Assembly: GCA_963698015.1 (NCBI GenBank)
Contig: OY969109.1
Span: forward strand, 2,914,001-2,978,000
DNA length: 64,000 bases
Reading direction: 5' to 3'
From: VAXT01 sp963698015
GTDB taxonomy: Bacteria; Actinomycetota; Thermoleophilia; Gaiellales; Gaiellaceae
Position numbers and translations under genes: made by a program. The notes beneath the pieces were generated by a model that saw only the letters and a list, made by a program, of their open reading frames with translations, was not told the DNA's origin and searched no databases. Shown in pieces: positions 1 to 9,000 of this stretch (positions are counted from its first letter, which is position 1; every line of letters begins with the position of its first letter).

Positions 1-519
1 GAGCCGGGCAGCGGCCCGCTCCCGGCGGGGCTGCCGATCCACATCGACCTCTGGCCGCGCCACGAGGAGAGCGGGTGCTGGGCGGACATGGCGCGAACCT
101 TCGTCGCCGGCGAGCCCGTGCCCGAGCACGCCGAGCTGATCGCGGAGCAGGACCGCCTTGTCCGCGAGGCGCTCGACCAGGCGAAGGCAGCCGTCCGTCC
201 GGGCATCACCGGCCGCGAGCTGTTCGACGCGACCTGCGACCTCTTCGAGTCCGCCGGCTACCACACGCAGCGCACCACGGACGGCGAGGAGAACGGCTTC
301 CAGCACTCGCTCGGGCACGGCGTCGGCCTCGAGGTGCACGAGGCTCCGGGGCTCGGCCTCTCGGGACGCGATCCTCTCGTCGCCGGGGACGTGATCGCGA
401 TCGAGCCGGGCCTCTGGGACGGGCGCTCCGGCGGCGTCTGCTTCGAGGATCTCGTGCTCGTGACCGAGACGGGCGGCGAGGTGCTGACGCGGTTCCCGTA
501 CGACCTCGTGCCGTCCTGA
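1..519 (+). CDS. M24 family metallopeptidase (Xaa-Pro aminopeptidase/prolidase type), C-terminal part
   Basis: The frame is open from the left edge and closes with TGA at 517-519, so the gene begins outside the window. The visible 172 residues look like the catalytic half of a pita-bread fold peptidase that removes residues ahead of proline. Likely metal ligands are the Asp of HIDLW and the Asp of WADMAR (residues 16 and 29 of the visible part), the His in HSLGHGVGLEVHE, and the Glu residues of AIEPG and CFEDL. An ATG at 88 lies inside the domain, between two metal-ligand motifs, and is not the true start. Substrate cannot be told from this portion. The family assignment is firm. Confidence 0.9.
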   Translation, partial: EPGSGPLPAGLPIHIDLWPRHEESGCWADMARTFVAGEPVPEHAELIAEQDRLVREALDQAKAAVRPGITGRELFDATCDLFESAGYHTQRTTDGEENGFQHSLGHGVGLEVHEAPGLGLSGRDPLVAGDVIAIEPGLWDGRSGGVCFEDLVLVTETGGEVLTRFPYDLVPS

Positions 520-570
520 GCCCTGCGCAAGTACCGCCAGTGCACTAAACCCAAAATGCAACGACCATCC

Positions 571-632
571 GAGCCATGTCCCGGGACCTGGTCCCGAGAC
601 ATGTCCCGGGACCAGGTGCACGGACATGGCTC
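571..632. repeat. Nested inverted repeat between convergent genes
   Basis: An outer pair of 11-bp arms (571-581 and 622-632) encloses an inner pair of 10-bp arms (587-596 and 607-616). The 14-mer catgtcccgggacc occurs twice in direct orientation (575-588 and 600-613) and contains the palindrome gtcccgggac. No reading frame uses it. It could be a REP-like element or a protein-binding site. The structure is plainly visible but its role is unknown. Confidence 0.7.
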
Positions 633-646
633 GAGTCGTGGTCAGA

Positions 647-674
647 AGAAAGGCCCTGGATCCAGGGCCTTTCT
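647..674. terminator. Bidirectional terminator (28-bp perfect palindrome)
   Basis: A perfect palindrome of two 14-bp arms (647-660, 661-674) lies between the convergent ends of the peptidase gene (519) and the cupredoxin gene (698). The stem carries aaggccctgg and ends in cttt on both strands. The same GGCCCT stem recurs in the terminators beside the tRNA-fMet copies at 13.3, 18.95 and 23.7 kb. Confidence 0.75.
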
Positions 675-697
675 AAGCGGGGGAACGCGCTAGCGAC

Positions 698-1075
698 CTA
701 ACGCACCCAGAACCATCCGTACATCTGCGGCTCGTGCACCGAGCAGTAGTACTTCCAGTGCCCCTTCACGAGCTTGACCGTGATCGTCTTCGTGCCGGTG
801 AAGCCGGTGGCGGAGACGTGCTTCTCGATGTTCGGCTTCGTCTCCTTCTCGAGCGTGAAGTTGTGGGACGGCGACTTGTCTGCGACCGTGATCTTGTACG
901 TGCCGGCCTTGAGCGTCTTGACCTTCTTGCCGGCCTTCGTCAGCGAAATCGAGTAACCGGGTCCTACGGTGCCCTTGAGATTCGTCACCGTGGCGCCCCG
1001 GCTCTGACCGAGCGCCGCGGCCGTGACCGCCGCCGCAATCGCGACCGTCGCGCCGATGATGAGGATGCGATGCAT
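698..1075 (-). CDS. Secreted plastocyanin/cupredoxin-like blue copper protein
   Basis: A 125-residue protein with an N-terminal signal or anchor segment (residues 4-23, Ile/Ala-rich) followed by a cupredoxin domain. The type 1 copper ligands are all visible: His71 in SHNF, Cys111 and His114 in YYCSVHEPQM, and Met118. It most likely carries electrons outside the membrane. Upstream on the same strand lies a truncated permease gene about 150 bp away, which gives no functional hint. Physiological partner unknown. Confidence 0.85.
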   Translation of the reverse strand: MHRILIIGATVAIAAAVTAAALGQSRGATVTNLKGTVGPGYSISLTKAGKKVKTLKAGTYKITVADKSPSHNFTLEKETKPNIEKHVSATGFTGTKTITVKLVKGHWKYYCSVHEPQMYGWFWVR

Positions 1076-1226
1076 CTGGGCTCCTTGCCGTTCGGGGGTT
1101 GACTCTCGGTCTACGGCAGAGGCGCGATGGCGGTTTCGTGTAACCGAACCCGACTCAGTCAGTGGTGGAAACCGACTCGAGCATGGGGATGAGCCAGAGC
1201 TAGGCCCCGTCCCCGAGCGGAACGGT

Positions 1227-1854
1227 CTACTCGCGGGCAGTCATCTCCTTGACGGGGTTCATGCGCAGCGCCAGCCGGGTTGGGAGGATGCCGGCGGCGA
1301 ATCCAAGCAGCGCGTAGACAGCAAGAAGGCCGACGTAGGTCCGGATCGAAACCGATGGGACGGCGGAGCCGGTCAGGCTGTAGTTGAAGGCGACAAGTCC
1401 TGGTGCTGCGATGATCGAGCCGATCACCAGTCCGAACGTAACCACGATCAGGGTCTCGGCGCGGATCATCGTTCTCACTTGCCGCTTGCTGGCGCCGATG
1501 AGGCGGAGCAGCGCGAACTCGCGTGCTCGTTCCGCGGTCGCCATCGTCATGGCATTGACGAGCGCCATCGCACAGAAGATGCCGATGACGGCGAGCAGCA
1601 CGTAGACGGCCAGTGACTGTTTGTCCGCGGCAGCCTCGAGCTGTTGCTGATAGCCCGAGCGCGTGAGGACCTTCGCGGTCGGATCCGCCCGCACGATCTC
1701 ATTCAGACTGGTAAGGAGCTCGGCCGGGTTGGCGCCGGCCCTGCCTTTTACGAAGACTGCCTCGTCGAGCGGTGGCGGAGATAGCCATGCCGGCTCCGTT
1801 CGACCTACGGTTGTCCGGTCAGCGACGGAACCTCTCAGGCGCAACCGCGAGTAG
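1227..1854 (-). pseudogene. FtsX/MacB-type ABC permease, C-terminal fragment
   Basis: About 208 codons encode the end of a periplasmic loop and the last three membrane segments of an FtsX-like permease. The typical ERAREFALLRLIGAS stretch follows the first membrane segment, and the ending LALRMNPVKEMTARE is typical of the family. Nothing resembling the N-terminal membrane segment or the first half of the family precedes it: the frame upstream of about 1854 is non-family sequence and no start codon suits the fragment. No ATP-binding subunit is adjacent. I read it as a 5'-truncated remnant. Confidence 0.7.
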
Positions 1855-1968
1855 TCGGCACGGGCGGATAAAAGGAGGCGTCTCGTACGGATGATACCGC
1901 CACTGTGAACCCACCTACGACACGGGGTCCCCCAGTCTCTAGCGACTGCCGGCGCTTCCTTTTGCGGC

Positions 1969-2223
1969 TCACTCGACGGCGGGCACGATCCGCGGCGTCT
2001 CGAGCCCCGCGAGCCGACAAGCCTCGGCGACCGCGTCATGGCAGGCGGCCTCGAAGACGTGGAAGCATGTTTCATCTCCAGGGAGGAGCGTCGTCCGGAC
2101 GTAGCGGACGGATACGCCCTTCCGCGACAGCTGCCGTGCAGCGGCACGAGCGCGCCGCCCCGCCGCGCGCGCGTCCTGCGCCTGCGTGCCCGGAACGTAG
2201 ATCTCGACGAGATAGCTCGGCAC
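1969..2223 (-). CDS. Small DUF4242-like alpha/beta protein
   Basis: An 84-residue protein beginning at GTG 2223. The start is chosen because GGAGG lies seven bases upstream and the conserved PSYLVEIYVPG begins there. The alternation of strands and helices and the stretch LLPGDETCFHVFEA resemble small ferredoxin-fold proteins of the DUF4242 group common in actinobacteria, which have no proven function. It follows the cupin gene on the same strand but a strong hairpin separates them. Confidence 0.65.
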   Translation of the reverse strand: MPSYLVEIYVPGTQAQDARAAGRRARAAARQLSRKGVSVRYVRTTLLPGDETCFHVFEAACHDAVAEACRLAGLETPRIVPAVE

Positions 2224-2250
2224 GGTCGATCCTCCAGAGACGGGAGCACC

Positions 2251-2278
2251 GGAGGAGCCGACTAGGGTCGGCTCCTCC
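2251..2278. terminator. Strong hairpin between cupin and DUF4242-like genes
   Basis: Two 12-bp perfect arms (2251-2262, 2267-2278) enclose a four-base loop. It lies 3' of the cupin gene and just 5' of the ribosome binding site of the next gene. There is no strong T run, so it may be a weak terminator or an mRNA end-protecting stem. Confidence 0.55.
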
Positions 2279-2308
2279 CTTCCATGTTCCAGCCGGCTCT
2301 TACTGCTC

Positions 2309-2806
2309 TCAGAAGTTGCAGTAGGGCCCGGGAGCGTCGAGCTCACCGCGGAACACGCCGCCGACGGGCGCGATGATCACGCTCACATCCTGCGCCAGCT
2401 GACCGCTCTCGTTCCGCACGATGTGTCCGCGGCCGTTGTCGACGAACCCGTGACCTGCCGACACCACATGCGGCGCGCAAGCCGGATCGTCGTACTCGTA
2501 ATAGGTGAGCTGTCCCAGCGTGACCGTGATGAACACGGGGCCCGGATGGCTGTGCCAACCGGTATACGACCCGATTGCGTAGTCGTGCTTTCGCACCACG
2601 AAGTCGACCGGCGACTTCGCCTTGGCCTTGAAATCGACCGGTGAGTGCGGCGCCGACTTCACCTTGAAGCTGTCGTACGTGCCACGCGCGAGGATGGTTG
2701 GCGTCACGCCCGATGGTGGCGAGGCCAGCGCTACCGCGGCGACGGCAGCCAGCACGACCAGCGCGATCGCTCCGGCGAGGGCCGGGAGATAGATGCGTCG
2801 TTTCAC
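2309..2806 (-). CDS. Secreted or membrane-anchored cupin-fold protein
   Basis: A 165-residue protein starting at GTG 2806, with AGGAGG five bases upstream. The N terminus is a hydrophobic Ala/Val-rich signal or anchor segment (about residues 7-28). The rest contains the cupin pattern GWHSHPGPVFITV, a later Gly-rich turn and GHIVRNES, so a metal could be bound by the His-x-His pair outside the cytoplasm. Two Cys residues (in PACAPH and the terminal PYCNF) could form a disulfide. Substrate unknown. Confidence 0.7.
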   Translation of the reverse strand: MKRRIYLPALAGAIALVVLAAVAAVALASPPSGVTPTILARGTYDSFKVKSAPHSPVDFKAKAKSPVDFVVRKHDYAIGSYTGWHSHPGPVFITVTLGQLTYYEYDDPACAPHVVSAGHGFVDNGRGHIVRNESGQLAQDVSVIIAPVGGVFRGELDAPGPYCNF

Positions 2807-2873
2807 AGTTCCTCCTTCCTCGACAACACATGAAGGATCCCGCCCCACGAGCAGGCGCGAAAGTGGAGAAACC

Positions 2874-5654
2874 TCAGGTCTTTGCCAGGTCGGCGTCCTG
2901 CGTTTGCGCCATCCGCGCGAGCTCGGTGCGCGAGCGGACGCCGAGCTTCCGGTAGACGCGGGTGAGGGCGGTGGCCACCGTGTGCTCGGTGAGGAACAGC
3001 GCAGCGGCGACCTCGCGGTTCGTGCGGCCCTCGGCGACGAGCGCCGCGATCCGGCCCTCCGCCGGTGTCAGGCCCTTGATCGGTGTGCGGCCGCCGATCG
3101 TCCCGAGCTCGGAGCGGGCCTTCTCCGCCCACCTGGCCGCCCCGCAAGCCTCGAAGCCCTCGAGGGCTGCCGTGATCGCCTCCCGGGCTGTGCGTTTCTG
3201 GCGCGCCCGCCGTCTGACCGTTCCGAGCGCCAGCAGCGCCCGCGCGCGTCCGAACGGGTCGCCGACGGCCTCGTGCTGTGCGACCGCGTGCTCGAGCTCG
3301 GCCAGCGCGTCGTCGATCTCGCCCCGAGCGGCCGCGACGAGACCGCGGCAGCGCGTCATTTCCGCGAGCACGGATGCCCGGTCAAGCCGCTGCGCCTCCG
3401 CTTCCCAGGCCTCAACCAGTGCAGCAGCCTCGTCCAGCCTCCCCATCCCAAGCAGGGCTTCGGCATAGTCGGCGCGCCACCAGAACATGGCAGGCTCGTT
3501 CACCCCGATGCCCCGCCTGTCTGCGTCTGCAGCCGCGAAGCGTGCAGCCGCCTCGCCCGGACGGCCGCTCCACAGCTCGATGAGTCCGAGCACTCCATCG
3601 TCCCCAGAGCGACCGATCGCGTGCGTCTCCGTCAGCGGCTGATTCGACTCGGTGAGGGAGCGCGCGAGATCGAGCTCGCCCCGATGCGCAGCAATCAGCG
3701 CGACTAACCAGGTGTCCGGCTCTTCGCCGTCGCCGATCATGTACTGGCGCCAGATCTCCCTGGCGCACTCCGCGTGATCGGCGGCAAGCCCGAACCGGCC
3801 GGATCGAAGCTCGATCATGCCCAGACACCAGAGGACCAGCGCCCTCGTGAGCTCATCGCGCTCACTCCACTCGCGGTCGATGCCCTCGAGGAGCGTGCGG
3901 GCTCGGTCGAGCTGGTACGCCCAAACGAGCGGGATCACGAGCTGGAAGTTGTCCAACCGTTGCCGCCGCGGGTCGACCGCGTGCGTTCCGAGCTGAGCGG
4001 CCTGCTCGACGAGGGACAGCGCGCCGGGCACGCCGGCCCGGAAGCGACCGAAGGCCAGCACCACGCGCGCACCCGCCCGCAGAAGGTCGTCGTCGAGTGC
4101 TTCGGCCAGCTCAAGCGCGATCACGGCATGTTCGTCGCCGGCGGCTGCCCCCTCCGTAAACGGGACTTCGCCAGCGAGCCACTGGTGGATCTCCGCCTGC
4201 AGGACTGGCAGCCCGGTCGCCGCCTCGAGCGCCTCCCGCCGCAGCTCGATCGAGCGCTCCAGGCGGCCGCTTCCGCCCTCGATGTCGCTGAGGAGGACGA
4301 GCGCCTCGGCACGCCGGCCGGCCCGCGGCCGGGCACGAAGCTCAAGCGCGAGCGCACGAGCACGGCGAGCATCACCCGCGTCGAGGTGGGCGCGGGCCGC
4401 TGCAATCGTGCGGCGATCCCGATCCTCGGAGGCCTCCGACGGCGTGAGGCGGAGCGCGTGCTCGGCGAGCTCGGCCGCGGCGACGATCGCCCCGCGGCTC
4501 GACGGCAGCTTTGCAGCCTCCTCCAACATCGCGGCGACCTCTTCGTCGGGCCCGTCGGAGGCAAGCGCGAGGTGCCGGGCGCGCTGGACCGGATCGTCCA
4601 CGACCGCGACGAGGCGTCCATGAGCTCCTCGCCGCTCCTCCTCGGACGACTCCTGGTAGAGGACCGACGCGAGCAGCGGATGCGTGAAGCGGACCGCCTC
4701 GGTCGAGAGCTCGACCACTTGCGCTGCGAAAGCCGGTTCGAGCGCCTTCGGGCTGATCTCGGCGGCGCCGAGGAGAGCAGGTGAGGGCCTGCCGTGCGCG
4801 GCTACGAGAAGCAACGCCTCGTGCGTCGCTCCCCGGAGTCCGGCAAGGCGGGCGCCCACCAGCCGCTCCAACGTCTCCGGAACCGGAAACGGCTCCAACG
4901 AATCGACCGTCGAGCCTGCCGAGTCAAGCCCACGAGCAAGCTCGAGTGCGTAGAACGGGTTACCGCCCGAGATCTCGTGTAGACGACGCAGCGTCGGGCG
5001 TGCGAACGGCCGGCCGAGCCGCCGCTGCAGGAGCGTGTGTATCGCTCCGATGCTGAGCGGGCCAACGCGCAGTCGTTCGACGGCGTCCGGTTCGAGGGCC
5101 TCTTCCACCGCCGGTCCCTCTCCGTCCTCGCCGAGACGCCGCGCGAGTAGCAGCAGTATGCGCTCGGAGCGCAAGCGTCGGAGCGCGAACGCCAGCGCAT
5201 TTGCTGACGAAGAGTCGACCCACTGGGTGTCGTCGACCGCGAGGACGAGCGGTCGCTTCTCGGCGAGCATCTGGAAGCACGTCCGAACCGCGACCGCGAG
5301 AGCGCGGGGGTCGAGCTCGTACTCCGGCGCCCGATCCATGAGCAGCGCGCCTTCGAGCGCGCGGCGCCGAGGAGCTGAGAGCGTCGGCATCACCTTCTCG
5401 ACCACGCCCTCCAAGAGGTCGGCGAGCACGACGTGCGGGAGTCCACGCTCCGCCTCCGCCGGCCGTGACGAGAGCACCCGAAACCCCCGCTGCTCTGCGC
5501 TCGCAAGTCCTGCCGCCCAGAGCGTCGATTTTCCGACTCCCGCCTCGCCTTCCAGTACCAGGCCTCTTACCCCTCGATCCATACCGTCGAGGAAGGAGTT
5601 GAGGGAATCGAGCTCCTCGTCTCTACCCAGGATCTCGCTTGTCATCACCACCAA
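2874..5654 (-). CDS. Large LuxR-family ATPase regulator (LAL/MalT-like)
   Basis: A 926-residue protein. Walker A is GEAGVGKST (residues 36-44) in an AAA-like domain whose Walker B region reads LVLAVDDTQWVD. A long helical repeat region rich in Ala, Arg and Leu follows, and the C terminus is a LuxR helix-turn-helix: LTPAEGRIAALVAEGRTNREVA, continuing through TVATALTRVYRKLGV. Such proteins are ATP-dependent transcription activators with a sensor in the repeat region. The start may be the ATG three codons downstream. No adjacent catabolic operon identifies its target. Confidence 0.9.
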   Translation of the reverse strand: MVVMTSEILGRDEELDSLNSFLDGMDRGVRGLVLEGEAGVGKSTLWAAGLASAEQRGFRVLSSRPAEAERGLPHVVLADLLEGVVEKVMPTLSAPRRRALEGALLMDRAPEYELDPRALAVAVRTCFQMLAEKRPLVLAVDDTQWVDSSSANALAFALRRLRSERILLLLARRLGEDGEGPAVEEALEPDAVERLRVGPLSIGAIHTLLQRRLGRPFARPTLRRLHEISGGNPFYALELARGLDSAGSTVDSLEPFPVPETLERLVGARLAGLRGATHEALLLVAAHGRPSPALLGAAEISPKALEPAFAAQVVELSTEAVRFTHPLLASVLYQESSEEERRGAHGRLVAVVDDPVQRARHLALASDGPDEEVAAMLEEAAKLPSSRGAIVAAAELAEHALRLTPSEASEDRDRRTIAAARAHLDAGDARRARALALELRARPRAGRRAEALVLLSDIEGGSGRLERSIELRREALEAATGLPVLQAEIHQWLAGEVPFTEGAAAGDEHAVIALELAEALDDDLLRAGARVVLAFGRFRAGVPGALSLVEQAAQLGTHAVDPRRQRLDNFQLVIPLVWAYQLDRARTLLEGIDREWSERDELTRALVLWCLGMIELRSGRFGLAADHAECAREIWRQYMIGDGEEPDTWLVALIAAHRGELDLARSLTESNQPLTETHAIGRSGDDGVLGLIELWSGRPGEAAARFAAADADRRGIGVNEPAMFWWRADYAEALLGMGRLDEAAALVEAWEAEAQRLDRASVLAEMTRCRGLVAAARGEIDDALAELEHAVAQHEAVGDPFGRARALLALGTVRRRARQKRTAREAITAALEGFEACGAARWAEKARSELGTIGGRTPIKGLTPAEGRIAALVAEGRTNREVAAALFLTEHTVATALTRVYRKLGVRSRTELARMAQTQDADLAKT

Positions 5655-5735
5655 TCGTGACAGAGCGGAGGCGGAACTCGGCCCGCCCGGAGATTCGATC
5701 GGCGGCCGGTTCGAACCCCAGCCGGTCGATGAACT

Positions 5736-6191
5736 TCAGGCGTCAGTCTTCGGTGCGACGCCGTCTGAGCGGGCGGCATAGTCGCGTACAGCTTTTGTCA
5801 GGTCGAGAATCTGCTTGGAGAGCTCGAGCAGCTGCACGTTCTGCCGGTCCTCCTCTTGCACCGTCTGCCACTGTTGGTCGGCGATGACCTGACGCTTCGC
5901 GTCGGCACGGTTCTGGCTGATCATCACGAAGGTCGAGAGGAAGATCGCCTCGAGCGAGACGATCATCGTCAGGAGCCCGTATGGGTACTTCTCGACGCCG
6001 AAGCCGATCCAGCAGCCGAACCAGATGATGTGGATGTACACGAACGCCATCGAGCCGGCGAAGGTGGTGATTCGGTCTGCGATCCGGTTCTGCACACTCT
6101 CGGCTCGCTTGCGAGCGTGCTCGAGGAGCGCCGGGTTCTGTTCCGCCTTCAGGCGTGACAGCAGGTCGTTCTTGTGAGAGATCGCGGCCAT
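5736..6191 (-). CDS. DUF1003 family membrane protein
   Basis: A 151-residue protein with two closely spaced membrane segments (around residues 45-65 and 70-92) joined by a short loop (GFGVEKYPYG). A helical, Gln/Glu-rich tail starts at NRADAKRQVIADQQWQ. This arrangement, including the FLSTFVMISQNR stretch, is typical of DUF1003 proteins, whose role is unproven. It lies upstream of the LuxR-type regulator on the same strand, 80 bp away. Confidence 0.85.
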   Translation of the reverse strand: MAAISHKNDLLSRLKAEQNPALLEHARKRAESVQNRIADRITTFAGSMAFVYIHIIWFGCWIGFGVEKYPYGLLTMIVSLEAIFLSTFVMISQNRADAKRQVIADQQWQTVQEEDRQNVQLLELSKQILDLTKAVRDYAARSDGVAPKTDA

Positions 6192-6312
6192 TCCTAGTGC
6201 GCCACAGCCCGGGTGTAAGCGAACGGGTTGGGGGTTGACGACATGGATCGATCCTTGCGCCGGTCGCCCTGCGGCGAATCGGCGGAAGCGCTGATCGTCT
6301 GCGCGAACATCG

Positions 6313-7431
6313 CTAGACGTACGCGGGCGGGTCTTCTCCCCGCCTCCATGCGATCAGCTCACTGGACACGACTTTGATCGCGCCGGCAAACGGGATTCCG
6401 AGCAGGGCGCCGACGACTCCGCCCAGCTGCGCGCCGACCGCGACGCTCAGCGCGATGGCGAGCGGCGAGAGCTTCACGGTTCGGTGATAGACGAGCTGCT
6501 GCAGCACGTTGTTCTCGATCTGCTGGTACACGATCATCGCCACGACGACGATCACCGCGGTGAGTACGCCCTGCGTCGAGAGGGCGACGACGCCGACGAT
6601 GATCGTCCCGATCGTGGCGCCGACGAGCGGAACGAGGTCGAAGATCGCAACGACCAGGCCGAGGGCGATCGGGTACGGCACCGACGTCGCCGTGAGCACG
6701 ACCGTCGTCACGGCGCCCGCGATCACGCTGATCAGGAGGTTGCCGGACACGTAGCCGCCGACGGCCTTCGAGACCCCTTCTCCGGCGCGTCGGACTCGCA
6801 CTCGTCCCCGTTCCGGGACGAGGCCGACGAGCGACTCGTACCACTGGCGCCCGCCGAGCTGCACGAAGAGGGTCAGGAAGAGGACAAAGACGAGGGCGCT
6901 TCCGGTGTGCACCACAGAGCCGGCAGCGGCCCGGGCCGGGCCTGCGGTCGCTCCAATGCCGCCCGAGCCAAGCACGTCGTGCGCCCGCTCGACGACCTGG
7001 AAGCGCCGTTCAAGAAAGCCGAGCCGGCCGTTTCCGCTGCTGAGCTGGTCGAGGATCTGGGGTGCGTTGTGGATGAAGCGCGTCGACTGGTCGACCAACG
7101 GCGCGAGCATGAGGTACCCGAACGCGACGAGCACAACCACCAGGAGGCCGAAGCTGATCCCGACCGCCTGGCCTCGGCGCAGTCCTCGGCGTTCGAACGC
7201 CTGGACGAGCGGCTCTGCGGCCATGGCCAGCACGATCGCGGCGACGAACTGCGTGAGGATCGACCGAGCCGCGTAGGCGAGCGCGAGCAATACGAGCGCG
7301 CCAAGGGCGACGGCGACGAAGAGGACGATCGTCCGCGTCGTGACCGCCACCGGCATCGCCCCCGCCGACCCGGAAGCGCCGTCCCGAGGGACGGTACGAA
7401 CCCGGAGGTCGGGCTTCGTGCCCGTCGACAT
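6313..7431 (-). CDS. AI-2E family transporter (PerM/YdiK/UPF0118 type)
   Basis: A 372-residue polytopic membrane protein. The N-terminal hydrophobic pair, a central extramembrane region (residues about 110-175) and the C-terminal membrane segments with DLVPLVGATIGTI and YQQIENNVLQQLVYHRTV are characteristic of the family, whose members export small molecules or ions. The start ATG (7431) sits one base after the stop codon of the rhomboid gene, so the two are probably translated together. The real substrate is not predictable from sequence. Confidence 0.85.
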   Translation of the reverse strand: MSTGTKPDLRVRTVPRDGASGSAGAMPVAVTTRTIVLFVAVALGALVLLALAYAARSILTQFVAAIVLAMAAEPLVQAFERRGLRRGQAVGISFGLLVVVLVAFGYLMLAPLVDQSTRFIHNAPQILDQLSSGNGRLGFLERRFQVVERAHDVLGSGGIGATAGPARAAAGSVVHTGSALVFVLFLTLFVQLGGRQWYESLVGLVPERGRVRVRRAGEGVSKAVGGYVSGNLLISVIAGAVTTVVLTATSVPYPIALGLVVAIFDLVPLVGATIGTIIVGVVALSTQGVLTAVIVVVAMIVYQQIENNVLQQLVYHRTVKLSPLAIALSVAVGAQLGGVVGALLGIPFAGAIKVVSSELIAWRRGEDPPAYV

Positions 7432-7432
7432 G

Positions 7433-8137
7433 TCAGACGGGCATCCCGACAGGCGGCTGGTCGGTCGTGTTGAGCCGCCCGCTGCTCGCGTACAGCCGAG
7501 CGACGAGGACACCGAACACGAAGCCTCCGACGTGCGCGAAGAACGCCACGCCTCCTCCGTTCGCCTCCGAGCTGAAGATGCCTACGTTCGCTTCGTACAG
7601 CTGGTACAGGAACCAGAAGCCGAGGAAGAACCAGGCCGAGACCCGGACGGGGAAGATTACGACCAACCCGAGGACCCGGGAGCCCGGGTAGAAGACGAAG
7701 TAGGCGCCGAGCACGGCGGCGATCGCACCGCTCGCGCCGAGGTTGGGCACCTGCGCATCGGCATGCGTGCCCGCGAGCAGCGTCATCGCGGCCTGCGCCA
7801 GGGTCGCTACCAGCCCACCCGCCAGATAGAAGCCGAGGTAGCCCAAACGGCCGAACGCGTCCTCGACGTTCTTCCCGAACACTCCCAGGAAGAGCATGTT
7901 CCCGAGGATGTGGTCCCAGCTGCCGTGCATGAACATCGACGTCAGCCAGCTGATCTCCCACGGCTCGGGCGCGTGACACGACCCGTTGAGGCTGCACGCG
8001 TAGAACGAGGCATGCGCGACCGACGAGTCGAGGTGCGGGAGCTCGTAGAAGATCCAGACCGCGAAGTTCGCGAGGATGATCGCGATCGTCACGATCGGGA
8101 AACGACGCGCGGGAATTCCGTCTGAGAGGGGAAGCAT
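7433..8137 (-). CDS. Rhomboid family intramembrane serine protease
   Basis: A 234-residue membrane protein starting at ATG 8137, with GAGGG a few bases upstream. A longer frame upstream lacks family sequence. Catalytic residues are visible: Ser136 in GASGAI and His202 in AHVGGF. The HGSWDHILGNM motif of the oxyanion region precedes them. It cleaves membrane-spanning substrates within the lipid bilayer. The downstream AI-2E family gene begins at its stop codon. Substrate unknown. Confidence 0.92.
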   Translation of the reverse strand: MLPLSDGIPARRFPIVTIAIILANFAVWIFYELPHLDSSVAHASFYACSLNGSCHAPEPWEISWLTSMFMHGSWDHILGNMLFLGVFGKNVEDAFGRLGYLGFYLAGGLVATLAQAAMTLLAGTHADAQVPNLGASGAIAAVLGAYFVFYPGSRVLGLVVIFPVRVSAWFFLGFWFLYQLYEANVGIFSSEANGGGVAFFAHVGGFVFGVLVARLYASSGRLNTTDQPPVGMPV

Positions 8138-8314
8138 GTGAGCACCCTCGCCGAGGCCCGATGTGTGCGGCATCGGCGACTTCACCGACACGCTGCGTGA
8201 ATGCCCGCGCGCCGGGTCTGCGGACTTCACGCATTGCTTCTGCCTTTTCGCCGATTCGCCCGGATTGCTCCGCGAGGAGGATCGAGTCCGTCAATCAACA
8301 ACGGAGGTCAACCC

Positions 8315-8929
8315 ATGAGCACCATCGTTCAACAGGCAGAACAGCTGGCCGACGATCGACTCAAGAAGGTGCGTTGGGCACTGGGCCTGAGCGGTCTGCT
8401 CGCGATCGTGTTCGCGATCGTGATCCTCATCTGGCCGAGCATCAGCCTCTTCGCGCTCGTGATCCTGTTCGGGGCGTTCGCGCTCGCGCGTGGGATCATC
8501 GGGCTCGGAATGGCGATCAGCAACCCGATCAAGGAAGGGCGCGGCTGGCTCGTGCTCTCGAGCCTGGCCGGCATCGCCATCGGCGTGGTCGTCCTTTTCT
8601 TCACGGACATGTCCGCACTGGCTCTGCTCTATGTGATCGGGGCCTACGCCCTGACGCTGGGGATCCTCACGGTCTTCGGCGCGCTCCGGCTCCCGATCGA
8701 CAACAGCGACAAGACCGTTCTCATCCTCAGCGGGCTCGTCTCGGTCGCCTTCGGCGTCCTGATGCTCGTGAAGCCCGGGGACGGCGCGCTCGTGCTGCTC
8801 GCACTGATCGCGGCCTATTCGCTGGTCGTCGGGATCGCCGAGCTGACGGTCGCAATCGGATGGCGCCGGCTCCTGACCAGCGCCTCACGCGACTACCTCC
8901 GGGCGGCAGGCCCGCAGGCGTCCCACTAA
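8315..8929 (+). CDS. HdeD/DUF308 family membrane protein
   Basis: A 204-residue protein starting at ATG 8315 with GGAGG upstream. After a short charged N terminus there are six hydrophobic segments arranged in repeated pairs with GIAELTVAIGWRR near the end, as in the DUF308/HdeD family. In enterobacteria HdeD belongs to acid resistance. Here the role is unknown. It is divergent from the rhomboid gene, leaving 177 bp for two promoters. Confidence 0.8.
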   Translation: MSTIVQQAEQLADDRLKKVRWALGLSGLLAIVFAIVILIWPSISLFALVILFGAFALARGIIGLGMAISNPIKEGRGWLVLSSLAGIAIGVVVLFFTDMSALALLYVIGAYALTLGILTVFGALRLPIDNSDKTVLILSGLVSVAFGVLMLVKPGDGALVLLALIAAYSLVVGIAELTVAIGWRRLLTSASRDYLRAAGPQASH

Positions 8930-9000
8930 CGGTGCTCGGCGTGCGCTCGGGACATTAAGCTCGAGCGTACGCCGCGCTCCAAAGGAAGGGATGCCCGACG

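Noticed and set aside
1855..2249. Upstream extension of the FtsX-like frame
   Set aside because: The sequence has no permease character and lies antisense to the DUF4242-like gene, so the permease is truncated instead of longer.
5690..5735. T-arm-like ggttcgaacc upstream of the LuxR-type regulator
   Set aside because: The flanking five-base arms do not pair and no anticodon or acceptor stem is present.
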